The translations under genes and the position numbers were made by a program. This document shows positions 30,350 to 40,303 of a stretch of DNA of 64,000 bases, piece by piece. The stretch comes from Trichomonas vaginalis G3 (taxonomy: Eukaryota > Parabasalia > Trichomonadida > Trichomonadidae). Position 1 is the first letter of the stretch. The number at the start of each line of letters is the position of its first letter. The notes below the pieces were generated by a model, which saw only the letters and a list, made by a program, of their open reading frames with translations, had not been told where the DNA came from and did no database searches. Location of the stretch: contig NC_067208.1 in NCBI RefSeq assembly GCF_026262505.1, forward strand, positions 16,191,962 to 16,255,961. The letters run 5' to 3'.

Positions 30350-31287
30350 ATGACAGAAATAGCAAATCTTCTACAGGTTCCATTAAAACAAGGGACAAAA
30401 AAAAGGGTGCATATATAGAACTATGAAAGTTCCAGACGGAATGAAAGAATTAGTCCACATTGTTGCCGGTCTTCAAAAGGATGTTAAACAAATGAGAAAC
30501 GTTTTAACATTACCAGAAGCTCAAGCATATGCCAAACGTCATGGTCCAAATTGGGAAGCACACGAAGCAGACATTACGGTCCAAATGGAAAACCTGATGT
30601 ATAAATGAAGTTTTCGTTACTGATGGTCAAGGTAATATTAAAGTCATAAATGGTTACAAATTAACGATAACTGATTATCCTAAACGTAAAGCATATAATG
30701 AACGTTATCCTATGCAATTTGATGAAAATGGAAAAGCTGTTAAACAATACATTGGAGAAGGTGAAAATGGTCCAATTAATTCATACCGTTATAATCCATA
30801 TTCTTATTTCAATGAAGAATTAAATGCTATTGAAGAGGGACCGGATGGATTACCACGATATTCTAACCAGTTTGATGGTCAATATGCAAATATTAGACCT
30901 GAAATTCCAGCTATGAAATTCTTTAAAGTTGCTTTATTCGATCCAGTGTTCAATGAACAGAAAGAAGCAATGAAAGCAGAATTTAAACCAATTCAAGTGG
31001 CAAGAATTTCTTCATCTTCACTTTCAGAAGCGTTCAAGGAATTGATAAAGAAACCACTTTATTCTCAACAAGGTTATAACTTTGATTTAATTAAAGAAAG
31101 TGATAGACGTAAATTAGAAAAATCAGATGGTTTTAAGAATGCATGTAATGAAATGATTAAAGATATTGTAAATGATAAAATAAGACTGGAAGAAACTCAA
31201 AGCAATATCAATAACATAATTGGTGCAGTTACAAAGAAAGTATAAGCAAACAATGATGAACCTTGGGATATTACCGTAACAACTAAA
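30350..31287 (+). pseudogene. Unknown Maverick B protein, broken by frameshifts and a stop
   Basis: The ATG at 30,350 ([15 protein letters not shown]) opens a frame that breaks near 30,415 and again near 30,600, followed by the 30,712-31,245 frame (YRYNPYSYFNEELNAIEEGPDG). After the TAA at 31,245 the same frame continues PWDITVTTK to 31,287. About 310 residues if whole. A helical C-terminal part (RKLEKSDGFKNACNEMIKDIV) is visible. Position after the ATPase suggests a virion protein; not recognised. Confidence 0.5.
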
Positions 31288-31329
31288 TAAAACTTTAAAT
31301 ATATTTTTCTTTTTTTTATTCAATTATAA

Positions 31330-32028
31330 ATGAGAAGACGTTTCACAAGTCAAAAGAACACAAACGCAAAAGCAGAGATTACGGTTGGTTATAACGTAAA
31401 TGATGATAAATCACGAATTATTCAAAATGTTAAAGTTAATGTTAGCCCTGAATTAACAAGGTCAGCAACACAGTCCAATTTATTAACTCGTGACTTACCG
31501 AAAAAGGAGGAGGAGCAAAATAAAGAAGATGGAGACCCAATCATTTTATCTGAACCCGGTAAAGAACCTGTTGAAATTCCCACTTATCCAACATACCCCC
31601 CACCTCTTTCATCAAACATCGAGAACCCAGGAATCTACGATTCCAGTTGCAATGCGCCATATAAAATAGACATTAATTCTGAATTAATGAAAATTTACCG
31701 TGATATAATAATTAATAATTATGATTCAATAATAAATTTAATTGACCAATCCGGTTTAATTATTTTACCTTATGAATCATTAATTCACATTATCGCCATT
31801 CTTTGTGATGTTCAAGATTCAGACGTTAAGATTCAATTTTTCATAGATGATGAGGTTTCATGCTGCGGAACAGTTGCAAAAATAAATCCTATAAAGGATA
31901 TTAGCACAATTAAGATATCAAAGAACGGAACAACAACTGAACTTCATTTAACATATAATGATATTTATAATAAAATAGTTGATGAATATAAAATATCACT
32001 TGAAAAATTCTTTGTTAAGACTATTTAA
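31330..32028 (+). CDS. Maverick protein conserved between families (CCG motif)
   Basis: The 232-residue product has a disordered, proline-rich N-terminal half (TYPTYPPPLSSN) and a compact C-terminal half with IYRDIIINNYDSIINLIDQSG and EVSCCGTVAKI. The C-terminal half aligns by eye with the element C protein at 55,255 (LYQTILLKDDKKLLTNLISKN, EIECCGQTPIFM). This is one of few proteins whose similarity survives between the families, so it should have a core structural role, possibly in the virion. Confidence 0.6.
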   Translation: MRRRFTSQKNTNAKAEITVGYNVNDDKSRIIQNVKVNVSPELTRSATQSNLLTRDLPKKEEEQNKEDGDPIILSEPGKEPVEIPTYPTYPPPLSSNIENPGIYDSSCNAPYKIDINSELMKIYRDIIINNYDSIINLIDQSGLIILPYESLIHIIAILCDVQDSDVKIQFFIDDEVSCCGTVAKINPIKDISTIKISKNGTTTELHLTYNDIYNKIVDEYKISLEKFFVKTI

Positions 32029-32113
32029 TATTCAAGCATTAACATTATCGAATAATAATCCTTTGAATCATAATCAATAATAATTGACCTTTCACCAGTT
32101 TCTATCGTTTGTT

Positions 32114-32503
32114 TTATTCTTTTTGTTCCCCACTATCCGGATCGGTCATTGTAATTGTTTTTGTTATAGTATCAGCTTTATCTTTAACTTCAATCTTTTT
32201 TCCATCGGGATATTTAAACCAAAATTCCAAAAATTCGATATTGTCAATCTGTTCATATTTTAATCTATCAATTACATTTTTAATACCATCTGAAAATCTT
32301 ATGAAATGGTCATTATATGGGTTTGATTGAACTAAATTTGAATGAAGTGAAATATAACCTGTTGATGAATATGACATTGACTCATATTTTCTGAAAACAC
32401 TAAAATTTATAACATGAATGAATTTCTTATTCGTTGAATTTATGAATTCTTGAGGTAATCTTATTCTAGTTTTATTTATCACTGGAAAATAACGCTTTAC
32501 CAT
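32114..32503 (-). CDS. Unknown Maverick B protein, divergent to next gene
   Basis: The reading frame extends to 32,536, but the ATG at 32,503 (MVKRYFPVINKTRIRLPQEF) is preferred because the upstream part overlaps the divergent gene starting at 32,523. The 129-residue product contains FLEFWFKYPDGKKIEV, a beta-rich pattern. No family recognised. Only 19 bases separate the two divergent starts. Confidence 0.5.
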   Translation of the reverse strand: MVKRYFPVINKTRIRLPQEFINSTNKKFIHVINFSVFRKYESMSYSSTGYISLHSNLVQSNPYNDHFIRFSDGIKNVIDRLKYEQIDNIEFLEFWFKYPDGKKIEVKDKADTITKTITMTDPDSGEQKE

Positions 32504-32522
32504 ATTTTTAATCGTAATAAAA

Positions 32523-33233
32523 ATGTCAATTATCAATATTATTTCGAATAATAACTGTGAATTAAATTTAACAGTTAGCGGAATTTATAATGTTACTCTC
32601 GTTTCTGTGAGTGGTAAATTTAATCCTATTCTTTTAGACCCTTCAGATTATATATCATTTATTAAAGATGACCGTGAAAAAACGTATGATATGTATATAA
32701 ATAATGTGATAGCGAAATGGGATATTAACATGATTTTAAGTTATTTAAATGAATCATTTATCGTATGGTATGAAGAAAATTTTAAATCAAAACCCGATAA
32801 ACTTTTTGAACTTGATGAAATAAATAACCTTATTAAATTCCCGCTGAAAATTAAATTTTGTACTCCTCATCTTCGTTCATTGTTGGGAATATTAAATTTT
32901 GAAAAAGATGTTGGGGATGTTTTGTATTCTGACACTGGTTCCAATTTCATTTTAATCAAATGTGATAAAGTTAATACCCCAATGAGATTTTCACATCAAA
33001 CATTTGACCCTAACTCTTACCCATCAATACAAAACATTTTATCCATCAACTTAAACACATTTTCTTTATCATATCCGTTTCAATTATCCGGGAATTCATT
33101 TATTCTTCATTCAAAAGATTTATCAAATATTAAATTTAGAATAACTGACCTATTTGATTGTGATTTAGAATTTATGAATGAAATATTATGGCAATTTCAA
33201 ATAGAAAAAATAGCTGATGAGATAACAGATTAA
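32523..33233 (+). CDS. Maverick virion-like protein, homologue of the element C gene at 56,066
   Basis: The 236-residue protein has TPHLRSLLGIL in its middle and a terminal block DLSNIKFRITDLFDCDLEF...WQFQIE. The element C protein at 56,066-56,841 has SHRVQLLLGAY and NLKDMQFRLVDFQGEPVEL...MTVEVDF in the same order, which indicates homology. The terminal block recalls a beta-rich C-terminus common in Maverick late proteins. It lies directly before the fibre gene in both families, so a fibre-anchoring capsid role is possible (inference). Confidence 0.6.
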   Translation: MSIINIISNNNCELNLTVSGIYNVTLVSVSGKFNPILLDPSDYISFIKDDREKTYDMYINNVIAKWDINMILSYLNESFIVWYEENFKSKPDKLFELDEINNLIKFPLKIKFCTPHLRSLLGILNFEKDVGDVLYSDTGSNFILIKCDKVNTPMRFSHQTFDPNSYPSIQNILSINLNTFSLSYPFQLSGNSFILHSKDLSNIKFRITDLFDCDLEFMNEILWQFQIEKIADEITD

Positions 33234-33257
33234 ATATTTATTTTTAAATCATAATAA

Positions 33258-34889
33258 ATGATTAAACAACAGCAACCACAACAACTTAAGGCACAAAGCA
33301 CCCAGGTCCCTCAGACCATTACATACGCCATATATGCATATAATTCAAAGACGGCAGAACAAACGCAAAGGTTGAAATATGGAGATTTGGAGATAGTATT
33401 GAAAAATGACCATTTCGAATTCGTTTGCAAGGGTGGTGCAGTGATATCAAATATAAAAGAAATTTTATTTATGAATTCAAAAATTAAAGGAATAACGGAT
33501 GATATAACATCAATTCCACCAGAAGAACAGAGATATTACGCATTAAATGCATTTCCTAAAGTTTTGAAGATTGGAAGATTTAATTTAAATGAGGAATTCA
33601 TAAAAGGTTTCCTAAATGACATAATGAAGAAGGCAGATAAGGAATATGTGGATGAAAAAGATAATGAAATTAAAGAAAGGGTTGAATGGTATCATGAATG
33701 GACATCAAAGATTTTAAAAACTAAAGCTGATACAGGATGGGTTTCAGGATGTTTAGACCTTAAAGCGGATAAAACATATGTTAACGATGAGTTAGAGAAG
33801 AAGGTGGATAAGGAATATGTTAACGATGAGTTAGAGAAGAAGGTGGATAAGGAATATGTTAACGAAATATACCAAAGTTTGATAGGAACAACTAAAAATA
33901 TTGAAACTATTGTTGGTGACTTTTCTGTCAATGAAGAAAACAAATATTTTAGATGGGAGTTTGTACACTCCTTAAAAAATGGTATACGGTGTAAACTCAT
34001 TCCGAAAAATAACAATGAAATGTATGTAGGCTATATAAAGAATGATGGAACACAAGTTAAAGTTCCATTAGACAACAACTGCTACTTAAACATATATGGA
34101 GACGAACAAAAGAAATATTTAAGAGTTTATGAAATGGCAGGTATGACGTTGGCTGACCCAGCTCCAGCACCATATTATTATGACTATGGAGATGACGACA
34201 GAACACCACATGTAGATGAACAAAAGCTAACATTATATTTAGATTATTATAGATATAAAAGATATAATGCAATAGAAAAAACGAGAATAGTATATTATTA
34301 TACAGATGACAGAAATAAATATTATAGTCAAGATTTTACCTACCCTGAAAACATAAGATTATATTATAAAAAATATTCTGACACAAACCAGAAGAAACCT
34401 GAAATAGTTACACTATATTTTAAGTTCAAAAGAGACAATCCTATATTATCTCATATGTTTGATTTAATGAACCCAGTAGGTTCTATTTATACATCTATGG
34501 ATGCAAGAGGTCCTCAAGTAATGTTTGGTGTTGGTGCATGGGAACAAATAGTTGACAGGTTTTTGTATTGTGCAAACTCTTCAAAGGAAACAGGAGGAAG
34601 TAAAACGATTTCAGGTGAAAATTTACCTGCACACAGTCACTACATAGATTTAAGTACATCTCAAGCGGGTTGGCATAAGCATAGATATTGGGATTGGTCA
34701 GGAATGACAAAAGGTAAAGGATATGATGTTAAAGACGACGTTAAGTTTGCTATAAATTGTTACTGGAGTGACACTCAGGGAGAAGGAAACCATACACATT
34801 TCGTTTCAGGATATACACAAACAACGGGACAAAGTAAAGAATACATGCCACCATTTATGACTGTATTCGCATGGTATAGAGTTCAATGA
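33258..34889 (+). CDS. Phage-collar-like fibre protein, intact
   Basis: The 543-residue frame is unbroken. Residues about 125-215 hold KADKEYVDEKDNEI, KADKTYVNDELEKKVDKEYVN repeats of a trimeric fibre shaft. The C-terminal 140 residues read GSIYTSMDARGPQVMFGVGAWEQIVDRFL, GGSKTISGENLPAHSHYI, GNHTHFVSGY and YMPPFMTVFAWYRVQ, the pattern of phage tail-collar tips, whose HxH pairs bind metal in the trimer. A cell-binding role is inferred. Near the N-terminus a dispersed GC-rich motif (33,299-33,321) encodes TQVPQTI. The shaft and tip are almost identical in DNA to element A's broken fibre gene. Confidence 0.8.
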   Translation: MIKQQQPQQLKAQSTQVPQTITYAIYAYNSKTAEQTQRLKYGDLEIVLKNDHFEFVCKGGAVISNIKEILFMNSKIKGITDDITSIPPEEQRYYALNAFPKVLKIGRFNLNEEFIKGFLNDIMKKADKEYVDEKDNEIKERVEWYHEWTSKILKTKADTGWVSGCLDLKADKTYVNDELEKKVDKEYVNDELEKKVDKEYVNEIYQSLIGTTKNIETIVGDFSVNEENKYFRWEFVHSLKNGIRCKLIPKNNNEMYVGYIKNDGTQVKVPLDNNCYLNIYGDEQKKYLRVYEMAGMTLADPAPAPYYYDYGDDDRTPHVDEQKLTLYLDYYRYKRYNAIEKTRIVYYYTDDRNKYYSQDFTYPENIRLYYKKYSDTNQKKPEIVTLYFKFKRDNPILSHMFDLMNPVGSIYTSMDARGPQVMFGVGAWEQIVDRFLYCANSSKETGGSKTISGENLPAHSHYIDLSTSQAGWHKHRYWDWSGMTKGKGYDVKDDVKFAINCYWSDTQGEGNHTHFVSGYTQTTGQSKEYMPPFMTVFAWYRVQ

Positions 34890-34981
34890 ATGTGCTTGAC
34901 CCAAAGGTCTGGGCTTACCGAATGAACTAAATATATTTTATGTTTGTAATTAATTAGGTAATGAAGTAATGGATGAACTGC

Positions 34982-35032
34982 AGAAAAGAAGTTAAAACTT
35001 GGGGTCGTTTTGTACAAAAATATTGTGAGTAA
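34982..35032 (+). pseudogene. KilA-N C-terminal remnant
   Basis: The frame reads KEVKTWGRFVQKYCE and stop, matching the last residues of the KilA-N protein in element A (LKVWGRFVQKYCGK). Nothing of the rest of the gene remains. It directly precedes the iteron repeats at 35,041 and shows that a KilA-N gene once sat here. Confidence 0.65.
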
Positions 35033-35040
35033 ATGATTTA

Positions 35041-35262
35041 GGTTATTCAATAATTAATTATTTTGAAGAACTGAAGGGGTCACCAGGTCACCAGGTCACC
35101 AGGTCATTTAACTTCTCTGAAAAAATGTGACAACATGACATTTTGACAACATCACAGGAGGAAGGTAGTTATGACTTATTTTTGAAGAACTGAAGGGGTC
35201 ACCAGGTCACCAGGTCATTTAACTTCTCTGAAAAAATGTGACAACATGACATTTTGACAACA
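35041..35262. repeat. Left iteron array beside the primase-helicase gene
   Basis: Two copies of a block (35,041-35,165 and about 35,177-35,262) contain GAAGGGGTCACCAGGTCACC with two or three GGTCACCA iterons, then CATTTAACTTCTCTGAAAAA and GACAACATGACATTTTGACAACAT. The same blocks occur three times in inverted orientation after the primase-helicase gene. The arrangement resembles a replication origin with iterons. Confidence 0.9.
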
Positions 35263-35335
35263 TTTACGAAAATTTGATGTAGTCCAAAAATAAAGTTAGT
35301 TTTAAAATTATTTTTATTTTTTTATTCCTATATAA

Positions 35336-37651
35336 ATGACAGCAACAAACAACAACAACAACTATATCGTTTCTGATGAACAAGTTATTGATTCATTAGC
35401 TGAGGAATTAGTTGTGGCAGAAACTAAAACCCTCAACGAAAGAATTGGTGAAAACAAGATTGATTTACATAACTACCTCAAACATGATGGAGGAAGAGGA
35501 AGGAAAACTGGTACAGCTTTATTAGTAAATAAAATTTCAAATTTAACGATTATAGATGTTGATATCAATAAATCATACAATGATGAACTTAAAGAAACAG
35601 TTAGAAAAGACATTCTATCAAAACTTTCGGATAAAGATGTTATCGTTAAAACCGCTTCAGGAGGTCTTCACATTTATTGCAACACTAATTTCTTCTATGC
35701 AGTTTCGAACAGAATGATTAAATGTTATTCCTGCAATGATTATGATATTGATATCATGACTTCTATGGATGATTCAAAGCGTTCATTAGTGGTTATGGCT
35801 GAATCAAGAGTTCGCAAGAATGCAACAGAACCAATCAATACATACTCATTCATTCGTGGAAGTTATGATTCAACATTAACTAGAACAGTGAATGATATAT
35901 TAAATGATTTGAATATTAAGGTAAGAGTTGAACAGAAGAACGAAGAAATAAAGAGTATAATGAATGAAAACAAAGATGTAAACATTGACGATAAACTTGC
36001 CCAGAGCATAGTTGATGGCATCTGTGATTTTGAAGTACATAATGACGGTGGAAACATGAATTTAGAAAAAGAAGTTACATTATTCACACTGTTTCAAGCA
36101 ATTAATTCGTTACCTAATCATTTAATTAATGAAGCATACGATAACGTTTATAATTTCTGCAATTTAACTGAAAATGCAAAAAGTAATTTTGAAAAAGCAC
36201 GTAGTAGATATGCACATTTAATGACTTCTCCATTTGTTTTGGTGAAGATTCTAAAACTTTATCAAAAGGAATATTATGATGAATATGTTTTACCTTTATT
36301 ACGTAAGCCAAAAATAACATTTGATATCAAACTTGATGACTCGTTTTTGATAACAGATATTAGACGCAGGGCTGAAAATCATCAGTATAAAAACAGTTCT
36401 GAAGTAATTGAGGATTTATCACGTGTAATCCGTTTTGTAGATTGTGGAAATAAATATTTCATTCAAAAGGACTATAATATCCACACGACAAAATGAATCA
36501 AATATCATTCGTTCTTCAATCAAACATGAAAGAGTCACTCAAAATGATTAAATTATTTAAAGAAGAAGGTAAAACCATAACAGCATGGGATGTACTACTA
36601 AATCAATTATCCTCATTAACCGTTAAGGGTGTTTGCTTTAAATCTGATTCCCCAGATGTTTTCTCAACGTTTCAGGGTTATAAATACAACATTCTTGAAA
36701 AGCCTGATTACTCAAAAATTGAGATGTTTATGAATTTCATTAAAGAAGCCATTTGTGATAATAATGATGAAGTGTATAAATACCTTCTCGGCTGGATTGC
36801 ATCAAATGATTCAACATCCTGGAATCAAGAATGAAACAGCAATTATTTTGAAAGGACTTCAGGGAACAGGTAAAAACAGATTTACAGACATTATTTCTGA
36901 ACTTCTCGCAGGTTATTCATGTAAAAACATTACTGAAATAAGTGAGCTAACGGGTAATTTCAACTCAGTAGTTGAAAATAAAATGTTTCTTGTACTTAAT
37001 GAACTCAAGAATGTAGGTGAAGACAGACTTGCAAACTTCAACGCTTTGAAATCAATTATTACGGATAATGAGATTAGAATTAATGAAAAGAATCAACCCA
37101 GAAGAACTGCTCAGAATGTTGCAAACTTCATTTTCGTAACTAACAACGTCTACCCTGTCAAAATTGAAGTTGGAGACAGAAGATACGTAGTTTTAAGAGT
37201 TAATGGTAAATTCAAGGGTCAATTTGATTACTTCAAGAATTTAATGGATTCATGCACTAAGGAATTTTATGATAACCTTTTAACATATTTTATGCAATAT
37301 GACCTTTCATCATTTAATGTACGAATCATACCGATGACTGAAGCCAAACAAGATTTAATTGAATTATCAACAAATCCTTTAGATGAATGGATAAATACAC
37401 ATTATGATGAATTATGTGCAGGTATGACGTGTAAAAATGCTCTATTCTGCAAACCATCAGACATGAAAGACAAAAACTTTCAAATGAGCATTAAGGATAA
37501 ATGTGAAAGGAAACAAAGAAAAATAGATGGTAAACAAACATGGTATTATGTTTTGAAAGAAGAAATGAAAGGATTATATAAACAAATTGAACCAAACGAT
37601 AATGAGGAATCATTTACTGACGATGAAATACCTGTGAATGAAGCTTTATAA
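35336..37651 (+). pseudogene. Archaeo-eukaryotic primase fused to SF3 helicase (D5-like), two frameshifts
   Basis: First frame (35,336-36,496): primase-polymerase domain with LTIIDVDIN (catalytic Asp pair) and TASGGLHIYC (Gly-Gly-x-His). Second (36,493-36,834): linker to D5-like region. Third (to 37,651): SF3 helicase with Walker A LKGLQGTGKNRF, Walker B MFLVLNELKN and motif C NFIFVTNN. Breaks lie near 36,490 and 36,830; otherwise the order is that of virophage and NCLDV primase-helicases of about 770 residues. Such enzymes initiate and unwind viral DNA. Classic Mavericks use protein-primed PolB only, so this gene next to iterons is unusual. Confidence 0.85.
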
Positions 37652-37674
37652 AGTATGACTGGAATTTATTTTTG

Positions 37675-38148
37675 CCTTCCTCCTGTGATGTTGTCAAAAT
37701 GTCATGTTGTCTCATTTTTTCAGAGAAGTTAAATAACCTGGTGACCTGGTGACCTGGTGACCCCTTCAGTTCTTCAAAAATAATTAATTATTGAATAACC
37801 CATGATGTTGTCAAAATGTCATGTTGTCTCATTTTTTCAGAGAAGTTAAATAACCTGGTGACCTGGTGACCTGGTGACCCCTTCAGTTCTTCAAAAATAA
37901 TTAATTATTGAATAACCCATGATGTTGTCAAAATGTCATGTTGTCTCATTTTTTCAGAGAAGTTAAATGACCTGGTGACCTGGTGACCCGGTGACCCCTT
38001 CAGTTCTTCAAAAATAATTAATTATTGAATAACCTGAAACCATTAATGAAAACATTATTTTTGGGTTATTTACACTCATTACGATGAAGTCATGACAAAT
38101 CATTTCCGGGACTGTTGTCAAAATGTCATGTTGTCACAAACTTTAGAA
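37675..38148. repeat. Right iteron array, inverted copies of the left array
   Basis: Three units of 117 bases start at 37,687, 37,804 and 37,921, each with TGTTGTCAAAATGTCATGTTGTC, AGAGAAGTTAAAT and three GGTGACCT iterons, and ATTAATTATTGAATAACC. They are the reverse complement of the blocks at 35,041-35,262. A last partial piece of the TGTTGTCA part is at 38,113-38,148. The array ends where the next promoter-like T-rich leader begins. Confidence 0.9.
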
Positions 38149-38180
38149 CGGCATAATTTAAATTTTTATTTTTATCATAA

Positions 38181-38345
38181 ATGAATACCCCACAAGCTCA
38201 AAATTTACCACGAATCATAACAAGGGAGGAAACGATAAAAATGATGCGAGAACTTGCTAAAAATAACAAACCACTAAAACTGAGAAAATGCGGTTATGCA
38301 GTAATGATGGAAAGAGAGATGTTGTCAAAGAGGAATAAAAATTAA
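38181..38345 (+). CDS. Small basic protein
   Basis: A 54-residue frame, MNTPQAQNLPRIITREETIKMM..., is highly basic at its C-terminus (LKLRKCGYAVMMEREMLSKRNKN) and follows a typical element leader (TTTTTATTTTTATCATAAATG). Its stop overlaps the stop of the convergent gene. The function is unknown; nucleic-acid binding is possible from charge. Confidence 0.45.
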   Translation: MNTPQAQNLPRIITREETIKMMRELAKNNKPLKLRKCGYAVMMEREMLSKRNKN

Positions 38346-38629
38346 ATTTGGATTGAGTTTAAAAATTCATCTTTATTAAATTCATCTCTTCCAATCAATT
38401 TATTTATTCTATTAAATTCTTTTATTTTTGCTTCACTCAGTTTAAGGATTGAACGGTAAGTTTCTAATTTTTCGATTATTTCTTTATCGTTTTCAGTTCC
38501 ATTAGTTTTATGGGCATCAACCCCACCGCATTGTGGCTTCTTTTTGTAATAGCATATTTTTGATTTAATTCTGTTTAGTTTCTTTTTATATTCATCGTCT
38601 GGACTCTTGACTGCTTCGTTGTCACTCAT
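38342..38629 (-). CDS. Unknown small charged protein
   Basis: The 95-residue product is lysine-rich and helical (DDEYKKKLNRIKSKICYYKKKPQCGG, then ETYRSILKLSEAKIKEFNRINKLI). It has its own leader upstream of the ATG at 38,629. No family recognised. Confidence 0.5.
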   Translation of the reverse strand: MSDNEAVKSPDDEYKKKLNRIKSKICYYKKKPQCGGVDAHKTNGTENDKEIIEKLETYRSILKLSEAKIKEFNRINKLIGRDEFNKDEFLNSIQI

Positions 38630-38721
38630 TTCTTACGAAATAAAAAAAAATTAAATATTATTTAAATATAATGGAGTAATAAAATAAATCGGAATTTCTA
38701 TTAATTTATTGTCAACTTCAA

Positions 38722-40177
38722 CTAATGCATTACCGTTAATATAGGGTGTCCAAAGGTGCGTTTAGCTATTGTGTCAAATCTTCGTCTTCTTTTTGTCATT
38801 GATTTATCAGTTTTTCCATAATCGAGATGAATTAAAACTTTATTTCCTTGTTTAAAATTCATGAGCCCCGAATTAATTTGTTCACGTTTAACATCATTCA
38901 ACCTTTCCATTTGCTTTCTAATATATTCCCATTCTTTTGAAGTATCATTTTTCATTTCCACTGGTTTCATGTTTATAGTTCTATGCCATGTATTATTGTA
39001 ATAATATACTAACTGCTGTATGATGGAGTCATGATTTCCATCCCAGTATATCTGACCGTTAACCCCTAACGCATCTCTAAGAGTTCTCATTACCGCATCA
39101 ACTATTTTATTATGAAACGTATATGGAGAGGATGAAAAGAAAAAATTAATTTGTGGGAAATAATGAGTCATAGCTGCCTGAAATCCTTTATCACCATCAC
39201 CCCTGATATTATCTACTCTTTCATGATCTAGTAAGTATTGAATAGCTCTTCTTGTTTCCTGTTCTGTTTTCCCTTTCACCGGAATGCAATATAAATATCT
39301 AGTGTTAATGTTAATGACAAATAAATAAGTAACGTTTCCTTTTGAATATTCCAGATGATCGATTTCGTATGAATATGGATATGGTGCAAATGAAGGGCGA
39401 CTAAATTTTTCCTTTAACGGTTGAATTTTGGTCAATTGGTTTATTTAATATCTTGAAATCCTTTTTAAAATCTTTTTGCTTCTTTAATGTTTGAAATGGA
39501 TATAATAAAGTGAATGATGAAGGATTAACTGAAGGAGGAGGAGGTACTGTCGTTGGAGGTTTTGGTGTTGCAAGTGGTTTAATTTTATCTGCTTTGATTT
39601 TGGATTTCATTCCTTCCTTCATTAATTCTGGATGTATTCTATTCATTTGTTTTAAATATGCTGTATATAAAGGTTTGATATACTTTCCCGCTTCGAGTTT
39701 ATGTTGAAGGATGAATTCCAAAAGTTGATCTTCATTTAAAAGTCGGGCTGAATATGGTTTAACTAATGAATCATAAATTAAAGCTTGTGCATCATTTATG
39801 GTCTGAAGGACCTGGGTGTTTTGCGGCTTTGGTTTTTGTTCCTTCGGCTTTTGCGGCTCAGGATTATATAAATTATATAATTCATCAATATCTTCTTCTG
39901 TTAATACTTTATTTTTGAAATCTTTCAACTGTTTAAGCTGTGATTTAGTTTTTCCCTTTGAATATTCATTATTTTTAATTTTGTCTTTAATTTCAGAAAT
40001 TATTTTATCATGATATTTCAAAATTTCATTTTTATAATATGGATAATAATATTCCATATCATCACCCGTTATATTTTTATCATGTTTTTGGAGATATGAT
40101 TTTAAATCGTAATAACTAAGAAAATTTTGATTAAGTACTAAATCATCAATTAAAATTTTTAAATCTACGCTATTCAT
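38722..40177 (-). pseudogene. int: rve-type integrase with long N-terminal extension, one frame break
   Basis: The N-terminal frame (40,177-39,401) gives about 255 residues of helical and proline-rich sequence (KPPTTVPPPPSVN). The C-terminal frame (39,435-38,722) is the catalytic core: SYEIDHLEY (first Asp), NIRGDGDKGF (second Asp) and HNKIVDAVMRTLRD, where the third acid is Asp rather than Glu. The two frames overlap by 35 bases and join near 39,415-39,435. A dispersed GC-rich motif (39,797-39,818) encodes TQVLQTI in the N-terminal part. The enzyme would insert the element; a C-terminal SH3-like part follows (GNKVLIHLDYGK). Confidence 0.75.
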
Positions 40178-40202
40178 TTATATAAAAATAAAATCAATGT
40201 TT

Positions 40203-40290
40203 TAAGGGTGCCCACCTCTTTGAATCATAGTATCAAAGCCATCATTAACGGTTCCTTTTGTCTCTTCTGTGGCATTTCATTAAGAATAAA
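40203..40290 (-). other. Short ORF remnant upstream of integrase
   Basis: Between PolB and integrase a short frame reads ATEETKGTVNDGFDTMIQRGGHP and stop after an ATG in another frame, with an element-type leader before it. It may be a broken microprotein gene; evidence is weak. Confidence 0.25.
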
Positions 40291-40303
40291 ATTTTAAATT
40301 GTA

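Noticed and set aside
37675-38034. The iteron repeats as a CRISPR array
   Set aside because: Units are 117 bases and nearly identical throughout, without unique spacers, and lie in inverted orientation on both sides of one gene.
40193-40290. GGGTGCCCACC near the integrase as a second copy of the TTAA transposon end
   Set aside because: Only the first six bases match and no partner end or TTAA is nearby.
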